64,000 nucleotides of DNA from Mucilaginibacter glaciei. GTDB taxonomy: Bacteria; Bacteroidota; Bacteroidia; Sphingobacteriales; Sphingobacteriaceae. The stretch lies in NCBI RefSeq assembly GCF_014773245.1, contig NZ_JACWMX010000007.1, positions 1-64,000 on the forward strand, read 5' to 3'. The stretch's first letter is position 1. Every line of letters begins with the position of its first letter. Positions 1 through 9,023 of this stretch are shown one piece after another. The position numbers and the translations under genes are program-made. The notes beneath the pieces were generated by a model that was not told the origin of the DNA, did no database searches, and saw only the letters and a program-made list of their open reading frames with translations.

Positions 1-34
1 GATCTCTCCTCGCTATCGCTCGTTCGAGATGACA
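1..34. repeat. Dispersed repeat arm, copy 1
   Basis: This 34-base stretch is nearly identical to 196-229, sharing the core CGCTATCGCTCGTTCGAGAT and ending in GACA followed by GTTGTT. It is the right arm of an inverted-repeat unit whose left half lies before the window start. Confidence 0.75.
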
Positions 35-131
35 GTTGTTTTAAAACCTGTAGAGCGGAGTCAAAAAGTCGCTTTGTAAGAAGTAAACGCTTTACGGGGC
101 AGGATGTGTTGAGGTAACTGTTCCAACAAAT

Positions 132-229
132 TGTCATTTCGAACGATAGTGAGAAATCCTCTAAGTCACGGATGCGAACTTTGCTTAACCAAGAAGATCT
201 CTTCCCGCTATCGCTCGTTCGAGATGACA
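132..229. repeat. Inverted-repeat element, copy 2
   Basis: The left arm at 132-158 (TGTCATTTCGAACGATAGTG, then AGAAATC) is an imperfect inverted repeat of the right arm at 196-229. About 37 bases lie between the arms. The arms could form a cruciform or RNA hairpin. No plausible protein is encoded. Short palindromic units of this kind are common between genes in Sphingobacteriaceae; whether they are MITE-like or REP-like cannot be decided from two copies. Confidence 0.7.
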
Positions 230-247
230 GTTGTTCTTAAAACTCGC

Positions 248-311
248 GACGTGGCAATCTCAGCATATCCGCTTGTCCTCTTAGATTGCCGCGCTATCGC
301 TCGCAATGACA
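248..311. repeat. Second dispersed repeat type, truncated left arm
   Basis: The reverse complement of 283-311 begins TGTCATTGCGAGCGATAGCG and ends GGCAATCT. The facing arm at 248-260 keeps only the inner part, GTGGCAATCT. The unit shares the core GCTATCGCTCG with the neighbouring repeats, so it is a related but distinct repeat type lying next to them. The remaining bases up to 480 hold no gene apart from the promoter-like box noted below. Confidence 0.55.
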
Positions 312-439
312 TGGGCGCTGATACTGCAGGTTTTCAACCCGTGGTATACACGACTTCAGCTTTCAGCTGAGCCGCTCAATCCCAAACTAAAAAAAATACA
401 ATTTCACAGAACCTCCCACCCATCTGCCCCGGAAAATAT

Positions 440-447
440 TATATTTG
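440..447 (+). promoter_or_regulatory. Bacteroidota -7 box upstream of the hybrid kinase
   Basis: TATATTTG matches the Bacteroidota -7 consensus TAnnTTTG and lies 32 bases before the ATG at 480. No clear -33 TTG/TTTG partner is visible at the usual distance, so this is a weak promoter call. Confidence 0.4.
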
Positions 448-479
448 ACAACCTTAAGCTCTGATTAATTATCCGTTCA

Positions 480-2852
480 ATGAAGATCAAACAGCCCGGT
501 TACGCTGTCTTACTCTTGTTGCTTTGTTGCATTACAACCGTTGGCCGGGCAAAGGCTAACCCGGTATTGCCGGCGGCTAAAAACGGCGTTATTGACCTGC
601 GCAGCCAAACCTCTTTTCAGGAAGAAATTGAACTGAACGGCCAGTGGCAATTTTTCTGGCAGCAACTACTCAATCCCGGCCAAAAAGCAACGGGCAGCGG
701 CGAATTGGTTAACTTCCCTTCTTTGTGGAGCAACCGCACGGTGAACGGTAAAAAGATGCCTGCTTTTAGTTATGCCACCTACCGGCTAACCGTCTTGCTC
801 CCCCAAAATACCGTACCCCTGCGCGTGACGATGCCAGATGTATATTCTGCCTACCGCCTTTTCTTAAACGGCCAGGAGGTTGCTAAAAACGGGATGGTAA
901 GCAAATCTGCCAATGGCTTTGTTCCCTACTGGGGCTACCGGGCATTCAACGTGCCGCCTAATACCGATACGCTTCACCTCGTTTTACAGATAGCGAATTT
1001 TGTACATAGCCGCGGTGGCATCAGCAAGCCGCTTATCATTCAGGATAAAGATACGATGTTATTAAACAGGCGCCGTGGCGAAGCGGTAGACCTGCTACTT
1101 ACCGGTTGTTTATTTATGGGCGGGCTGTTCTTTTTAGGGCTATATCTGTTTGGTAACCGCGATAAGGCTATCCTGCTGTTCGCATTATACTCCATCGTAT
1201 ATTGCTACCGCATCATCGGTACAGATAATTATGTACTGCATACTATATTCCCGGATGTGAGCTGGTATATCACCACCCGGCTGGAGTACATGACTTTGTT
1301 TCTGGGCATCGGCTTGTTTGGCTTGTACACGCGTTACTTATGCCCCGATGATATTAATAAAAAGATTATCGGTACTATATGCTCGGTTTGTGGGGCATTC
1401 ACCGTTGCATCCCTCCTGTTGCCGCCCGTATATTTCAGTCAACTGATTAACCCCTTCCTGGTTATTACGGTTTATTGCTTAGGATATGTGCCTTATATTT
1501 ACGTTAAAGCATACCGCAAAAAACGGCCGGGGTCGGTTTATGCATTGGCCAGTTCGCTGGCTTTGATGATGGTATTTGCCATATCGTTGTTTCACTACTG
1601 GGGCTTTATCCCGCAGTTACAGTTTCTGAGCTTTTTGGGCTATGTGAGCTTCTTCTTCCTGCAATCGCTCGTACTATCGCACCGCGTATCATTCGAATTG
1701 AAGAAGGCGCGCGCACAAGCCGAGCAAGGTTTAATTGCCAAAAGCGAATTCCTGAGCACTATGAGCCACGAGATCCGCACACCGCTTAACTCGGTCATCG
1801 GGATGAGCCATTTGCTGCGTAAGAATAATCCGCGCGAAGATCAACTCGAACAACTGGATGTGATGATCTTCTCGGCCAACAACCTACTGGGAATTGTTAA
1901 CGATATCCTCGATTATAATAAGATCGAGGCGGGGATGATCACCTTTGAGCAGATAGATACCGATATTACCGCCATTGCCCGCAATGTGGTTACCAGCCTG
2001 CGAAGCACTGCCGGGGATAAAGGAATTGAACTGAACTTGACTATCGACAGCACTTTACAGCATAAAGTATTGGGCGACCCGATCCGCATAGCACAGGTGA
2101 TGACCAACCTGGTACACAATGCCATCAAATTCACCAAACAGGGAGCTGTAATGGTTGAATTGACTGTAAAGGAGCAGGACGAAACGCACATTACCCTGAG
2201 CTTTAGCGTCAAAGACACCGGTATAGGCATCTCCAATGCTAATCAGCTATTGATATTTGATCGTTTTACCCAGGCAGACTCGTCCACCTCACGTGGTTTT
2301 GGTGGTACAGGGCTTGGCCTGTCAATCAGCAAACGCATTTTAGAACTGCAAAATTCTACCCTCAACCTTACCAGCGAGGAAGGCGTAGGCTCGACGTTTT
2401 ATTTTGACCAGACTTTTAAGAAGAGCGCAACAATTCAAGAAAGGACCAGTAGTACCGCCAACCTCCCTAACGAAGGGAAGGTATTTGAGGGCGTAAATAT
2501 TTTACTGGTAGAGGATAATCCGCTCAATGTAATGGTAGCCCAAACATTTCTGCAGCGATGGGGTGCCCATATCGATGTAGCCGTAAACGGGCAGGAAGCT
2601 TTAAACAGGCTGGATACCGCTAAGCACCACCTCATATTAATGGATCTGCACATGCCCGTAATGGATGGCTACGAGGCCTCAAAAGCTATTCGCGCTAAAG
2701 GGATTCGGATCCCCATCATTGCACTTACTGCTAATTTGCCACAAGAAGTTGAGCAGCGGGTAAAGCAAACCGGCATTAATGATATTGTGGTAAAGCCTTT
2801 CCTGCCAGAGGAATTGTACCGGAAGGTGTTGCACCATGTTACCAAAAGCTAA
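480..2852 (+). CDS. 7TM-DISM hybrid sensor histidine kinase
   Basis: A membrane sensor that autophosphorylates and passes phosphate to its own receiver. A signal peptide (residues 1-26) is followed by a beta-rich periplasmic 7TMR-DISM extracellular domain (about 35-195) and about seven membrane helices (about 200-400). The dimerisation/H-box region reads [11 protein letters not shown], with the phospho-acceptor His near 430. The HATPase domain contains DTGIGI and [10 protein letters not shown]. The C-terminal receiver has its phospho-acceptor Asp near 722 in [11 protein letters not shown]. No DNA-binding domain follows, so output must go through another protein. It lies just upstream of the GH130 gene on the same strand. 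A carbohydrate-related ligand is possible, but that is inference. Confidence 0.93.
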   Translation: MKIKQPGYAVLLLLLCCITTVGRAKANPVLPAAKNGVIDLRSQTSFQEEIELNGQWQFFWQQLLNPGQKATGSGELVNFPSLWSNRTVNGKKMPAFSYATYRLTVLLPQNTVPLRVTMPDVYSAYRLFLNGQEVAKNGMVSKSANGFVPYWGYRAFNVPPNTDTLHLVLQIANFVHSRGGISKPLIIQDKDTMLLNRRRGEAVDLLLTGCLFMGGLFFLGLYLFGNRDKAILLFALYSIVYCYRIIGTDNYVLHTIFPDVSWYITTRLEYMTLFLGIGLFGLYTRYLCPDDINKKIIGTICSVCGAFTVASLLLPPVYFSQLINPFLVITVYCLGYVPYIYVKAYRKKRPGSVYALASSLALMMVFAISLFHYWGFIPQLQFLSFLGYVSFFFLQSLVLSHRVSFELKKARAQAEQGLIAKSEFLSTMSHEIRTPLNSVIGMSHLLRKNNPREDQLEQLDVMIFSANNLLGIVNDILDYNKIEAGMITFEQIDTDITAIARNVVTSLRSTAGDKGIELNLTIDSTLQHKVLGDPIRIAQVMTNLVHNAIKFTKQGAVMVELTVKEQDETHITLSFSVKDTGIGISNANQLLIFDRFTQADSSTSRGFGGTGLGLSISKRILELQNSTLNLTSEEGVGSTFYFDQTFKKSATIQERTSSTANLPNEGKVFEGVNILLVEDNPLNVMVAQTFLQRWGAHIDVAVNGQEALNRLDTAKHHLILMDLHMPVMDGYEASKAIRAKGIRIPIIALTANLPQEVEQRVKQTGINDIVVKPFLPEELYRKVLHHVTKS

Positions 2853-2908
2853 TTCGGCACAACCATTTTTGGGGGCTATTGTTAATTACACAACAAAGCA
2901 ATGTTATT

Positions 2909-3964
2909 ATGTCTGATATAGCCAAACGTTTCCCGCAAAACCCCCTGTTATCGCCCAAAGACCTGAAAGCATCCATCGAAGGCCTGCACATTGCATGCCT
3001 GCTTAACCCGGGTGCATTTAAATTTGAGGGCAAAACGTGGTTACTGGTTCGGGTTGCAGAACGGCCACAGCAGTCGGACGTGCAGATCTCGTTCCCCATC
3101 CTGACAGAAACCGGCGAGACAAAGATCATGGAAATTGCTTTGAACGATGCCGACCTTATTGCTACCGATACACGGGTAGTACGCTACAAAGGGGTAGATT
3201 ATTTGACCACCCTGTCCCATCTGCGGTTATTATGCAGCGATGACGGTGTTAAATTCTACGAGCCGGATGGCTATCCCCGCTTGTTTGGCAAGGGACCACT
3301 GCAAACCTTCGGGATAGAAGATTGCCGGGTGACCAACCTGAAGGGCAATTTTTACCTCACCTTTACCGCTGTGTCTGACAGCGGCGTTGGTGTGGGTATG
3401 CGCACCACTACCGATTGGAAGACATTCGAATCGCACGGCATGATCCTGCCGCCCCACAACAAGGATGTAGCCATTTTTGAAGAGAAAATAAACGGGAAAT
3501 ATTACGCCCTGCACCGGCCAAGCAGTGTAGATATTGGTGGCAACTACATTTGGCTGGCCGAGTCGCCGGATGGGGTACACTGGGGCAACCACAAGTGTAT
3601 TGTTAAAACCCGCGAAGGCCTATGGGACGGCGGACGTGTAGGTGCCGGTGCTGCGCCGATAAAAACAGAAAAGGGCTGGCTGGAAATTTATCATGGCGCA
3701 ACCAAAGAACACCGCTACTGCCTGGGTGCCTTCTTGCTCGACCTGGATGAGCCGTCAAAGGTTATCGCACGCACCGATGGACCTATTATGGAACCAACCG
3801 AACCTTACGAGGTAAGCGGTTTCTTCGGCCATGTAGTGTTTACCAACGGGCACGTTTTGGAAGATGACGGCGATACGATTACCATCTATTATGGCGCAGC
3901 CGATGAGTTTGTTTGTGGTGCGCATTTATCTATCAAAGAGATTTTTGCGATAATGGGCGTGTGA
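2909..3964 (+). CDS. GH130 beta-mannoside phosphorylase family protein
   Basis: A five-bladed beta-propeller enzyme of family GH130, which phosphorolyses beta-mannosides such as mannosyl-glucose or mannosyl-GlcNAc to mannose 1-phosphate. Family-like stretches are the early NPLLSP, the GIEDCRV segment, and GGRVGAGAAPI before the EIYHGA motif that contributes to the active site. There is no signal peptide, so it is cytoplasmic. I chose the ATG at 2909, giving MSDIAKRFPQN, because the ten residues encoded upstream after a TTG do not look conserved. It is followed by a large uncharacterised protein and an MFS permease, suggesting a small uptake and phosphorolysis operon. The exact substrate cannot be told from sequence alone. 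Confidence 0.88.
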   Translation: MSDIAKRFPQNPLLSPKDLKASIEGLHIACLLNPGAFKFEGKTWLLVRVAERPQQSDVQISFPILTETGETKIMEIALNDADLIATDTRVVRYKGVDYLTTLSHLRLLCSDDGVKFYEPDGYPRLFGKGPLQTFGIEDCRVTNLKGNFYLTFTAVSDSGVGVGMRTTTDWKTFESHGMILPPHNKDVAIFEEKINGKYYALHRPSSVDIGGNYIWLAESPDGVHWGNHKCIVKTREGLWDGGRVGAGAAPIKTEKGWLEIYHGATKEHRYCLGAFLLDLDEPSKVIARTDGPIMEPTEPYEVSGFFGHVVFTNGHVLEDDGDTITIYYGAADEFVCGAHLSIKEIFAIMGV

Positions 3965-4021
3965 TATATTTAATTATAGGTATATATATTAAATTATTAA
4001 AACATATAATTAAATGTTCGG

Positions 4022-6253
4022 TTGATAAAGGACACTAAACTTCCCTCAGCTGATATGAATGCTTTATCTCCCTGGGCAATAGCTGCCTGCAATACTTTTG
4101 CCAATTTGAGCCTGCCTTGCCTTTACAACAGGCAAGTTGGCACCTATATGTACACTGTCTATTGTTCTGACGATTCCTTGTGGATCTCAGTCGAACGGCC
4201 TAAACAAGGGCGGATAGCATTTCGTGCTGCCTATTCTCCGGGTGGCGGCTTAAAAATAAAGCGAAAGTCTGAAACTGATAATGGCGTTACTATCCGTTTA
4301 AGTTCGGTCGTTGGGTCATTCAAAGTAGATATATCGTTTCCGGACGATGGCTTATTGCGCTATACGACATCTCTGAATCCAGAATCGGACCTTTTCATTC
4401 CTTTTTGGCCAAGAGATATCATAATCCCCGGGAGTAATGAACTTACAGATACAGAAGGTGATGTATTGTTAAGTCAGGTCGGCACCCGGTCGGGTGTGAT
4501 TTATTTTAATAATACTAAACCAAAGTCCGGTTCGGTTTTGTATCTGCAAAATCTCACTGCCCTTGCAGATTATAACCAGCAAACCGAAACTTCTGCCGGT
4601 GATACGGTTGGGGGGCAGTGGCCCGAATTGGGATTTGCCTTACCTCCGGCGATAGACAAGCCTTTAGCCGCCGGAAAAGAAGTGATTATATCTGATGCAA
4701 TAGTGGTGCTGAATGATGTAATTGCCGATAAAGAGGCTGCGGTAACAGAACAGTACCTAAATATGCTCGCACAGGCTTACATGCAGTTGCCTAAGCCGGA
4801 TACTATTTATCAAAACTGGCCGGATGCGCTGGAAAAAGGCCTGCATGACCTGGTCGAAAGCTCGGGCTGCTGGTCGCAGATAAACGGGCATGAATACTTT
4901 AATGCCTACGTAAGCGATTACGCCACCCCGCCAGAAATTATGGTGCAACTGGCCGTTTTGCTCCCCTTAACGGATTATGAAGAATGGAGTGGCAACAAAG
5001 TGGATATTACTGATGGCACTAAAGAGGCCCTGTCAACTTTTTACGACGAAAAATTAGGTACTATAATGCGGTGGTTACCTGCTGTTGCCAATACGTTAGA
5101 AGGCGAAGAAGAGCAAAAAGAACCTATGGTGATGGATTCATGGTATTTGCATCATCCGCTATTGAACTTATCGCGATTAGCACTAAAAGGAGATGTTGTG
5201 GCGAAAGAGTTGTTCCTGAATTCACTGGAATTTGCCATTAAGGTAGCCCGTCATTTTGACTATGAATGGCCGGTATTTTATAAAATGGATACGCTCGAAG
5301 TGGTAAAAGCCGAAACCCAGCCGGGTAAAGGTGGCGAAAAAGATGTACCCGGTTTATACGCCCACATAATGTTACAGGCTTATGAGCTCACCGGTAAAAA
5401 GCGCTTTTTACAAGAGGCAGAAAAGTCGGCAAAAAAACTACAGGGACTTGGATTTGATCTTTTTTACCAGGCAAACAATACGGCATTCTCTGCGGGGGCG
5501 CTATTGCGGCTACACAAGATTACCGGTAAAAAGCTATACTTGGAGTTAAGTTACCTTTGCCTGGCAGGCATATTTAAAAACGTTCGGCTTTGGGATTGTA
5601 ATTACGGATATGGAAAAAACTTCCCGTCGTTTTTCTGCCTGTTCCCGCTGAATGATGCACCCTACACTGCCGTTTATGAGGAACAAGAAGTATTTTGCGC
5701 TATTCATGACTATTTGAAACATGCAGAAGGTATCGAGATCCTTCCGTCCGTTTCCTTACTGCTGGCCGAATATGTTAAATACCTGGTAAACCGTGCCATT
5801 TACTATTATCCGACAATGTTGCCGAAAGACATGCTGTCTGGTGAGGTTAAAATGGGCGAAGTAGACCCCAACCTGTGGATAGCACTGGAAGACCTACACG
5901 ATGGGTGGGAACAAAGCGGACAGGTAGGCCAAGAAGTATACGGTGCCGGTAACGCGTTTGGCATTTTACCGCGCCACTACCTGCGTATCCCGGATAAGAA
6001 CTTTATGATCTATGTAGATTATCCTACATCACATTTTACCTACCGCAAGGGTGCACCTGTTACGTTTAACACTTTGGGCGACGAGCGTTTAACTACAAAA
6101 CTCATGGTGGTTAAAATGGACAAGCACAAATTGCCAAAGTTCACCGTATCTATCAGTAATAGCAAAGAGTTGTTAAAAGGTGAAGAGACTAAAGAGGGCC
6201 ACCTGCATTATGTGGTAAGTGGTAATCAAAAGATTAGGATCAGTTGGGAGTAA
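4022..6253 (+). CDS. Large uncharacterised protein linked to GH130
   Basis: I do not recognise a named family. The 743-residue protein has no signal peptide or membrane helix. The first 240 residues or so look beta-rich. The middle (about 270-640) looks like repeated helical hairpins, as in (alpha/alpha)6 toroid glycosidases and sugar epimerases. A short beta-rich tail follows. Tryptophans and acidic residues are frequent, as in carbohydrate-active enzymes. The start is uncertain: TTG at 4022 or ATG at 4055 (MNALSPW). It sits 57 bases after GH130 in an AT-rich gap and before an MFS permease, so a role in oligosaccharide processing is the best guess. Confidence 0.7.
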   Translation: MIKDTKLPSADMNALSPWAIAACNTFANLSLPCLYNRQVGTYMYTVYCSDDSLWISVERPKQGRIAFRAAYSPGGGLKIKRKSETDNGVTIRLSSVVGSFKVDISFPDDGLLRYTTSLNPESDLFIPFWPRDIIIPGSNELTDTEGDVLLSQVGTRSGVIYFNNTKPKSGSVLYLQNLTALADYNQQTETSAGDTVGGQWPELGFALPPAIDKPLAAGKEVIISDAIVVLNDVIADKEAAVTEQYLNMLAQAYMQLPKPDTIYQNWPDALEKGLHDLVESSGCWSQINGHEYFNAYVSDYATPPEIMVQLAVLLPLTDYEEWSGNKVDITDGTKEALSTFYDEKLGTIMRWLPAVANTLEGEEEQKEPMVMDSWYLHHPLLNLSRLALKGDVVAKELFLNSLEFAIKVARHFDYEWPVFYKMDTLEVVKAETQPGKGGEKDVPGLYAHIMLQAYELTGKKRFLQEAEKSAKKLQGLGFDLFYQANNTAFSAGALLRLHKITGKKLYLELSYLCLAGIFKNVRLWDCNYGYGKNFPSFFCLFPLNDAPYTAVYEEQEVFCAIHDYLKHAEGIEILPSVSLLLAEYVKYLVNRAIYYYPTMLPKDMLSGEVKMGEVDPNLWIALEDLHDGWEQSGQVGQEVYGAGNAFGILPRHYLRIPDKNFMIYVDYPTSHFTYRKGAPVTFNTLGDERLTTKLMVVKMDKHKLPKFTVSISNSKELLKGEETKEGHLHYVVSGNQKIRISWE

Positions 6254-6351
6254 TAAATGTTAATTAGGTTGCCTGGTGCCAAATTTCAATCCGGTACAAT
6301 CGCGTGTATTGAAATGAAACTTTATCTTCGCTGCTATTATGGTACCCTGAC

Positions 6352-7542
6352 ATGGCTAAACCTCTACACCCAATTTACAACCTTCAATTCGCGTTGGTGT
6401 GCCTGAGCTCATTATTGTTCTCGGCGAGTTTTAACATGCTGATACCCGAGCTACCCGCCTATTTAAGCAGCATTGGCGGGGCTGAATATAAGGGGCTGAT
6501 CATTGCGTTGTTTACGCTTACTGCAGGCATCTCCCGCCCATTCAGTGGCAGGCTGACAGATACAATTGGACGTGTGCCTATTATGGCGGTTGGCTCGATA
6601 GTTTGTTTTATCTGCGGTTTTCTTTACCCTGTATTGGGCACCGTTTCGGGGTTTTTGTTTCTGAGACTAATCCATGGTTTTTCTACCGGGTTTAAACCTA
6701 CCGCAACTGCGGCTTACGTGGCAGATATTGTACCCCGCGAACGCTGGGGCGAGGCGTTAGGTTTTCACGGCCTGTGCTTTAGCACGGGCCTGGCTATCGG
6801 CCCGGCAATAGGGAGTACCATCAGGTTATACTTCTCGTTAAATGCGCTATTTTACACTTCTTCACTGTTCGCCTTAATGTCGATAGTGATATTGATGAAC
6901 ATGAAAGAGACCCTGCAAATCAGGCAGAAATTCAGCTTTGCCATTCTGAAGATCTCCCGCCGGGATATCATCGCGCCCGAAGTACTGCCCGCGGCGATAG
7001 TCACCTTTTTATCCTATATCGCTTACGGCGCCATCCTTACGCTCATCCCCGACTGGGGCGCACACTTAGGCATCGTTAATAAAGGCTTATTTTTTATGGT
7101 ATTTACCATCGCCTCATTGGTTATCCGCTTTGTAGCGGGTAAGGCATCAGACAGGTATGGGCGCATCCATGTAATTAACACGGGTTTGGTGTTACTCGCT
7201 ATATCTTTAACCATTGTGGGATATGCTGATACCTTTGCCGGGTTGATGGCGGGTGCAGCTGTGTACGGGGTTGCTACCGGTATCCTATCCCCCGCCCTTA
7301 ATGCCTGGACGGTGGATATGAGCCATCCGGAATATCGCGGGAAGGCTATGGCTACGATGTATATTTCGCTGGAGGCGGGGATTGGATTAGGGGCATTATT
7401 GTCCGGCTGGTATTACCAGGATGTAATCGCCAGGATCCCGATGGTGATGTACGTAACGGCTGGTATTACTGTATTAGCACTTATCTATATGGCATTACGA
7501 TCAAAGCGAAACAATAACCGTAATGCCGAAATAGTGTTGTAA
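6352..7542 (+). CDS. MFS transporter
   Basis: A 12-helix major facilitator superfamily permease of 396 residues. The helix 2-3 loop motif is visible as GRLTDTIGRVP (about residues 70-80), with its half-repeat counterpart GKASDRYGRIH in the second half, a hallmark of MFS exporters and sugar transporters. The C-terminus is short and basic. It follows the GH130 operon on the same strand and may import or export a sugar, but multidrug-type MFS proteins look similar, so the substrate is open. Its stop codon abuts the stop of the converging ferritin-like gene with no spacer. Confidence 0.88.
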   Translation: MAKPLHPIYNLQFALVCLSSLLFSASFNMLIPELPAYLSSIGGAEYKGLIIALFTLTAGISRPFSGRLTDTIGRVPIMAVGSIVCFICGFLYPVLGTVSGFLFLRLIHGFSTGFKPTATAAYVADIVPRERWGEALGFHGLCFSTGLAIGPAIGSTIRLYFSLNALFYTSSLFALMSIVILMNMKETLQIRQKFSFAILKISRRDIIAPEVLPAAIVTFLSYIAYGAILTLIPDWGAHLGIVNKGLFFMVFTIASLVIRFVAGKASDRYGRIHVINTGLVLLAISLTIVGYADTFAGLMAGAAVYGVATGILSPALNAWTVDMSHPEYRGKAMATMYISLEAGIGLGALLSGWYYQDVIARIPMVMYVTAGITVLALIYMALRSKRNNNRNAEIVL

Positions 7543-7857
7543 TTATTCTGAGGCTTCTTCGCCTTTTTCGCCCAGTTCTACAATATCTCCTTCTTTGAAA
7601 AGGATGGCTTGCAGGGTTTTACGCCATACCGGTTTTTGGCGAAGCAAAAACTCCAGGTCCATACCGAAGTGTTTAAATTCTTCGTGCTGTGCGTTTTGCA
7701 TAATGGCTTTAGCCTGCGCGTCTTTCTCTACAGAAATGCGTTGCTCATACCAGTTGATCGCTTCGGCTTCTTCGCCAAGGGATACGATCATGCGTGCAAA
7801 GGTGCGGGTTTTGTCGCTCAGCTCATTGGCTGGCTCGTGATATTGATCAAATGCCAT
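7543..7857 (-). CDS. Encapsulated-ferritin-like (EncFtn) protein
   Basis: A 104-residue two-helix protein resembling the encapsulated ferritin of Rhodospirillum rubrum, which oxidises and passes on iron inside encapsulin shells. The signature segments are GEEAEAINWYEQR (about residues 28-40) and HEEFKHFGMDLEFLLR (58-73). They keep the positions of the ferroxidase ligands: Glu30, Glu32, Trp36/Tyr37, Glu60 and His63. I use the ATG at 7857 (MAFDQYHEP), because ten upstream residues after 7887 look like leader sequence. No encapsulin gene is near, and the C-terminus (GEKGEEASE) lacks a recognisable encapsulin-targeting peptide of the LxxGSL type. It may work free, or with a shell encoded elsewhere. 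Confidence 0.8.
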   Translation of the reverse strand: MAFDQYHEPANELSDKTRTFARMIVSLGEEAEAINWYEQRISVEKDAQAKAIMQNAQHEEFKHFGMDLEFLLRQKPVWRKTLQAILFKEGDIVELGEKGEEASE

Positions 7858-7926
7858 AGTATTTCTTTTTTGAGTATAAAGAAGCACTATGGCATTTTTG
7901 TTTTGGAGGGGGGATAGATAATCGGG

Positions 7927-8115
7927 CTAAACCCAATTATCCATATTACAGATGATAAATATTCTACCTTTAGGATAATCTTTTTTATGAAAGTTGATCA
8001 TGTTACGCAGCTTAAAATAATACCTCAATCGTTCCGAATAAGATAAACTTACAAAAAACTGTCGGCGTTCTTCTTCGTCTTCTTCGAATGTGGTATTTAA
8101 TTTAAACCGCTTCAT
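7927..8115 (-). CDS. Small hypothetical protein downstream of mrr
   Basis: A 62-residue protein rich in Glu, Arg, Phe and Tyr, beginning MKRFKLNTTFEEDEEERRQF. I do not recognise a family with certainty. The pattern of an acidic run followed by a LSYSERLRYYFKLR-like helix resembles small companion proteins often found beside nucleotidyltransferase-like or toxin genes in Sphingobacteriaceae. It starts 11 bases after the Mrr stop on the same strand, so the two are probably cotranscribed. Short length limits confidence that it is translated. Confidence 0.5.
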   Translation of the reverse strand: MKRFKLNTTFEEDEEERRQFFVSLSYSERLRYYFKLRNMINFHKKDYPKGRIFIICNMDNWV

Positions 8116-8126
8116 GATATTTACAG

Positions 8127-9020
8127 CTAAAGATTATCGAACCAATCACTTTTGACTTCAACCGTTTCAGTGAGTTTAGTTGAAACACCCAATTTAAGTT
8201 CTTTCAACTTATCACAAAGAAGTTCGCCATCTATTAAATCAATTGGCGGCGCACCATCACGAGTTGCTTCTTTGATTGCTTCCCGTGTAAATGTTCCAGT
8301 CGTAATTACCAATCCTTTGTCAGCTCTCCCCTGCATTGCACCTCTAAAGTCTCTAATCTGGCTTGGTGAAACAGAACCCTTGTAACGCTTACATTGAAAT
8401 ATCACATGAAAACTTAAAAGGCCGCTGACCCGCACAATTCCCTTACCATCAATTCCGCCATCACCAACTTTACCTGTTACTTCAACTTGTGAAAATCCAC
8501 TTTCACGTAGTATTCTTTGAGATAATCTTTCAAAGGCAGATGGGGTAATCTGATAAAGTATATTTAGCAAACGAGTTTTCCACTCTTCTGTATCTTCAAC
8601 TTCTTCTTCTATTTCCTTTTTCGCTTGATTGACTTCTATAGATTTTTCCGGACTAACCTTTCCAAATTTTTCAATCGTTGATTTTTCTCTTACAAAACGT
8701 ACAATTTCTGAATTATCAAGGTTAGAAACGTCTATATCTGCATTTAATAGAGCCCAGATTCCACGAGACGAGTTTTCAAGCAGGCCAAATTTTTTTAGAT
8801 AAGTCCTGCTCCAAGCGAGTCGATAATCTACTTCTTTTCGAGTATCACTCTCACCGTGAGGCACTTGCAAAACTGCTTCGGAAATATTGGCGATTTCATA
8901 AACGAGATTATTAATTTCTTCTACTGACCCAGAACCACCGAGTTTGATTAAAGCTCTAACAACGGGAACTAATAGCTCATCGAATGACGGAACGGCAAGA
9001 CTATATTTTTTCCTTGCCAT
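8127..9020 (-). CDS. mrr: Mrr-family restriction endonuclease
   Basis: A type IV (modification-dependent) restriction-type protein of 297 residues. The N-terminal third (about 5-95) is an Mrr_N winged-helix DNA-binding domain. A charged linker rich in Glu and Lys follows (about 120-150). The C-terminal Mrr catalytic domain shows the PD-(D/E)XK core as GDGGIDG followed by FQCKRYKG, which supplies the Asp, Gln and Lys positions. It begins three bases after the bioB stop, on the same strand. Its AT-rich codon use contrasts with bioB, which suggests it was inserted behind a housekeeping gene. In some genomes such proteins act on methylated DNA; its target here is unknown. Confidence 0.88.
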   Translation of the reverse strand: MARKKYSLAVPSFDELLVPVVRALIKLGGSGSVEEINNLVYEIANISEAVLQVPHGESDTRKEVDYRLAWSRTYLKKFGLLENSSRGIWALLNADIDVSNLDNSEIVRFVREKSTIEKFGKVSPEKSIEVNQAKKEIEEEVEDTEEWKTRLLNILYQITPSAFERLSQRILRESGFSQVEVTGKVGDGGIDGKGIVRVSGLLSFHVIFQCKRYKGSVSPSQIRDFRGAMQGRADKGLVITTGTFTREAIKEATRDGAPPIDLIDGELLCDKLKELKLGVSTKLTETVEVKSDWFDNL

Positions 9021-9023
9021 CTA

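Noticed and set aside
131..370. Open frame of 79 codons across the repeats
   Set aside because: It runs through the inverted repeats, its codons follow the repeat sequence, and no family is resembled.
2839..3129. Minus-strand open frame over the start of the GH130 gene
   Set aside because: It is antisense to a clearly recognised enzyme and lacks any family likeness.
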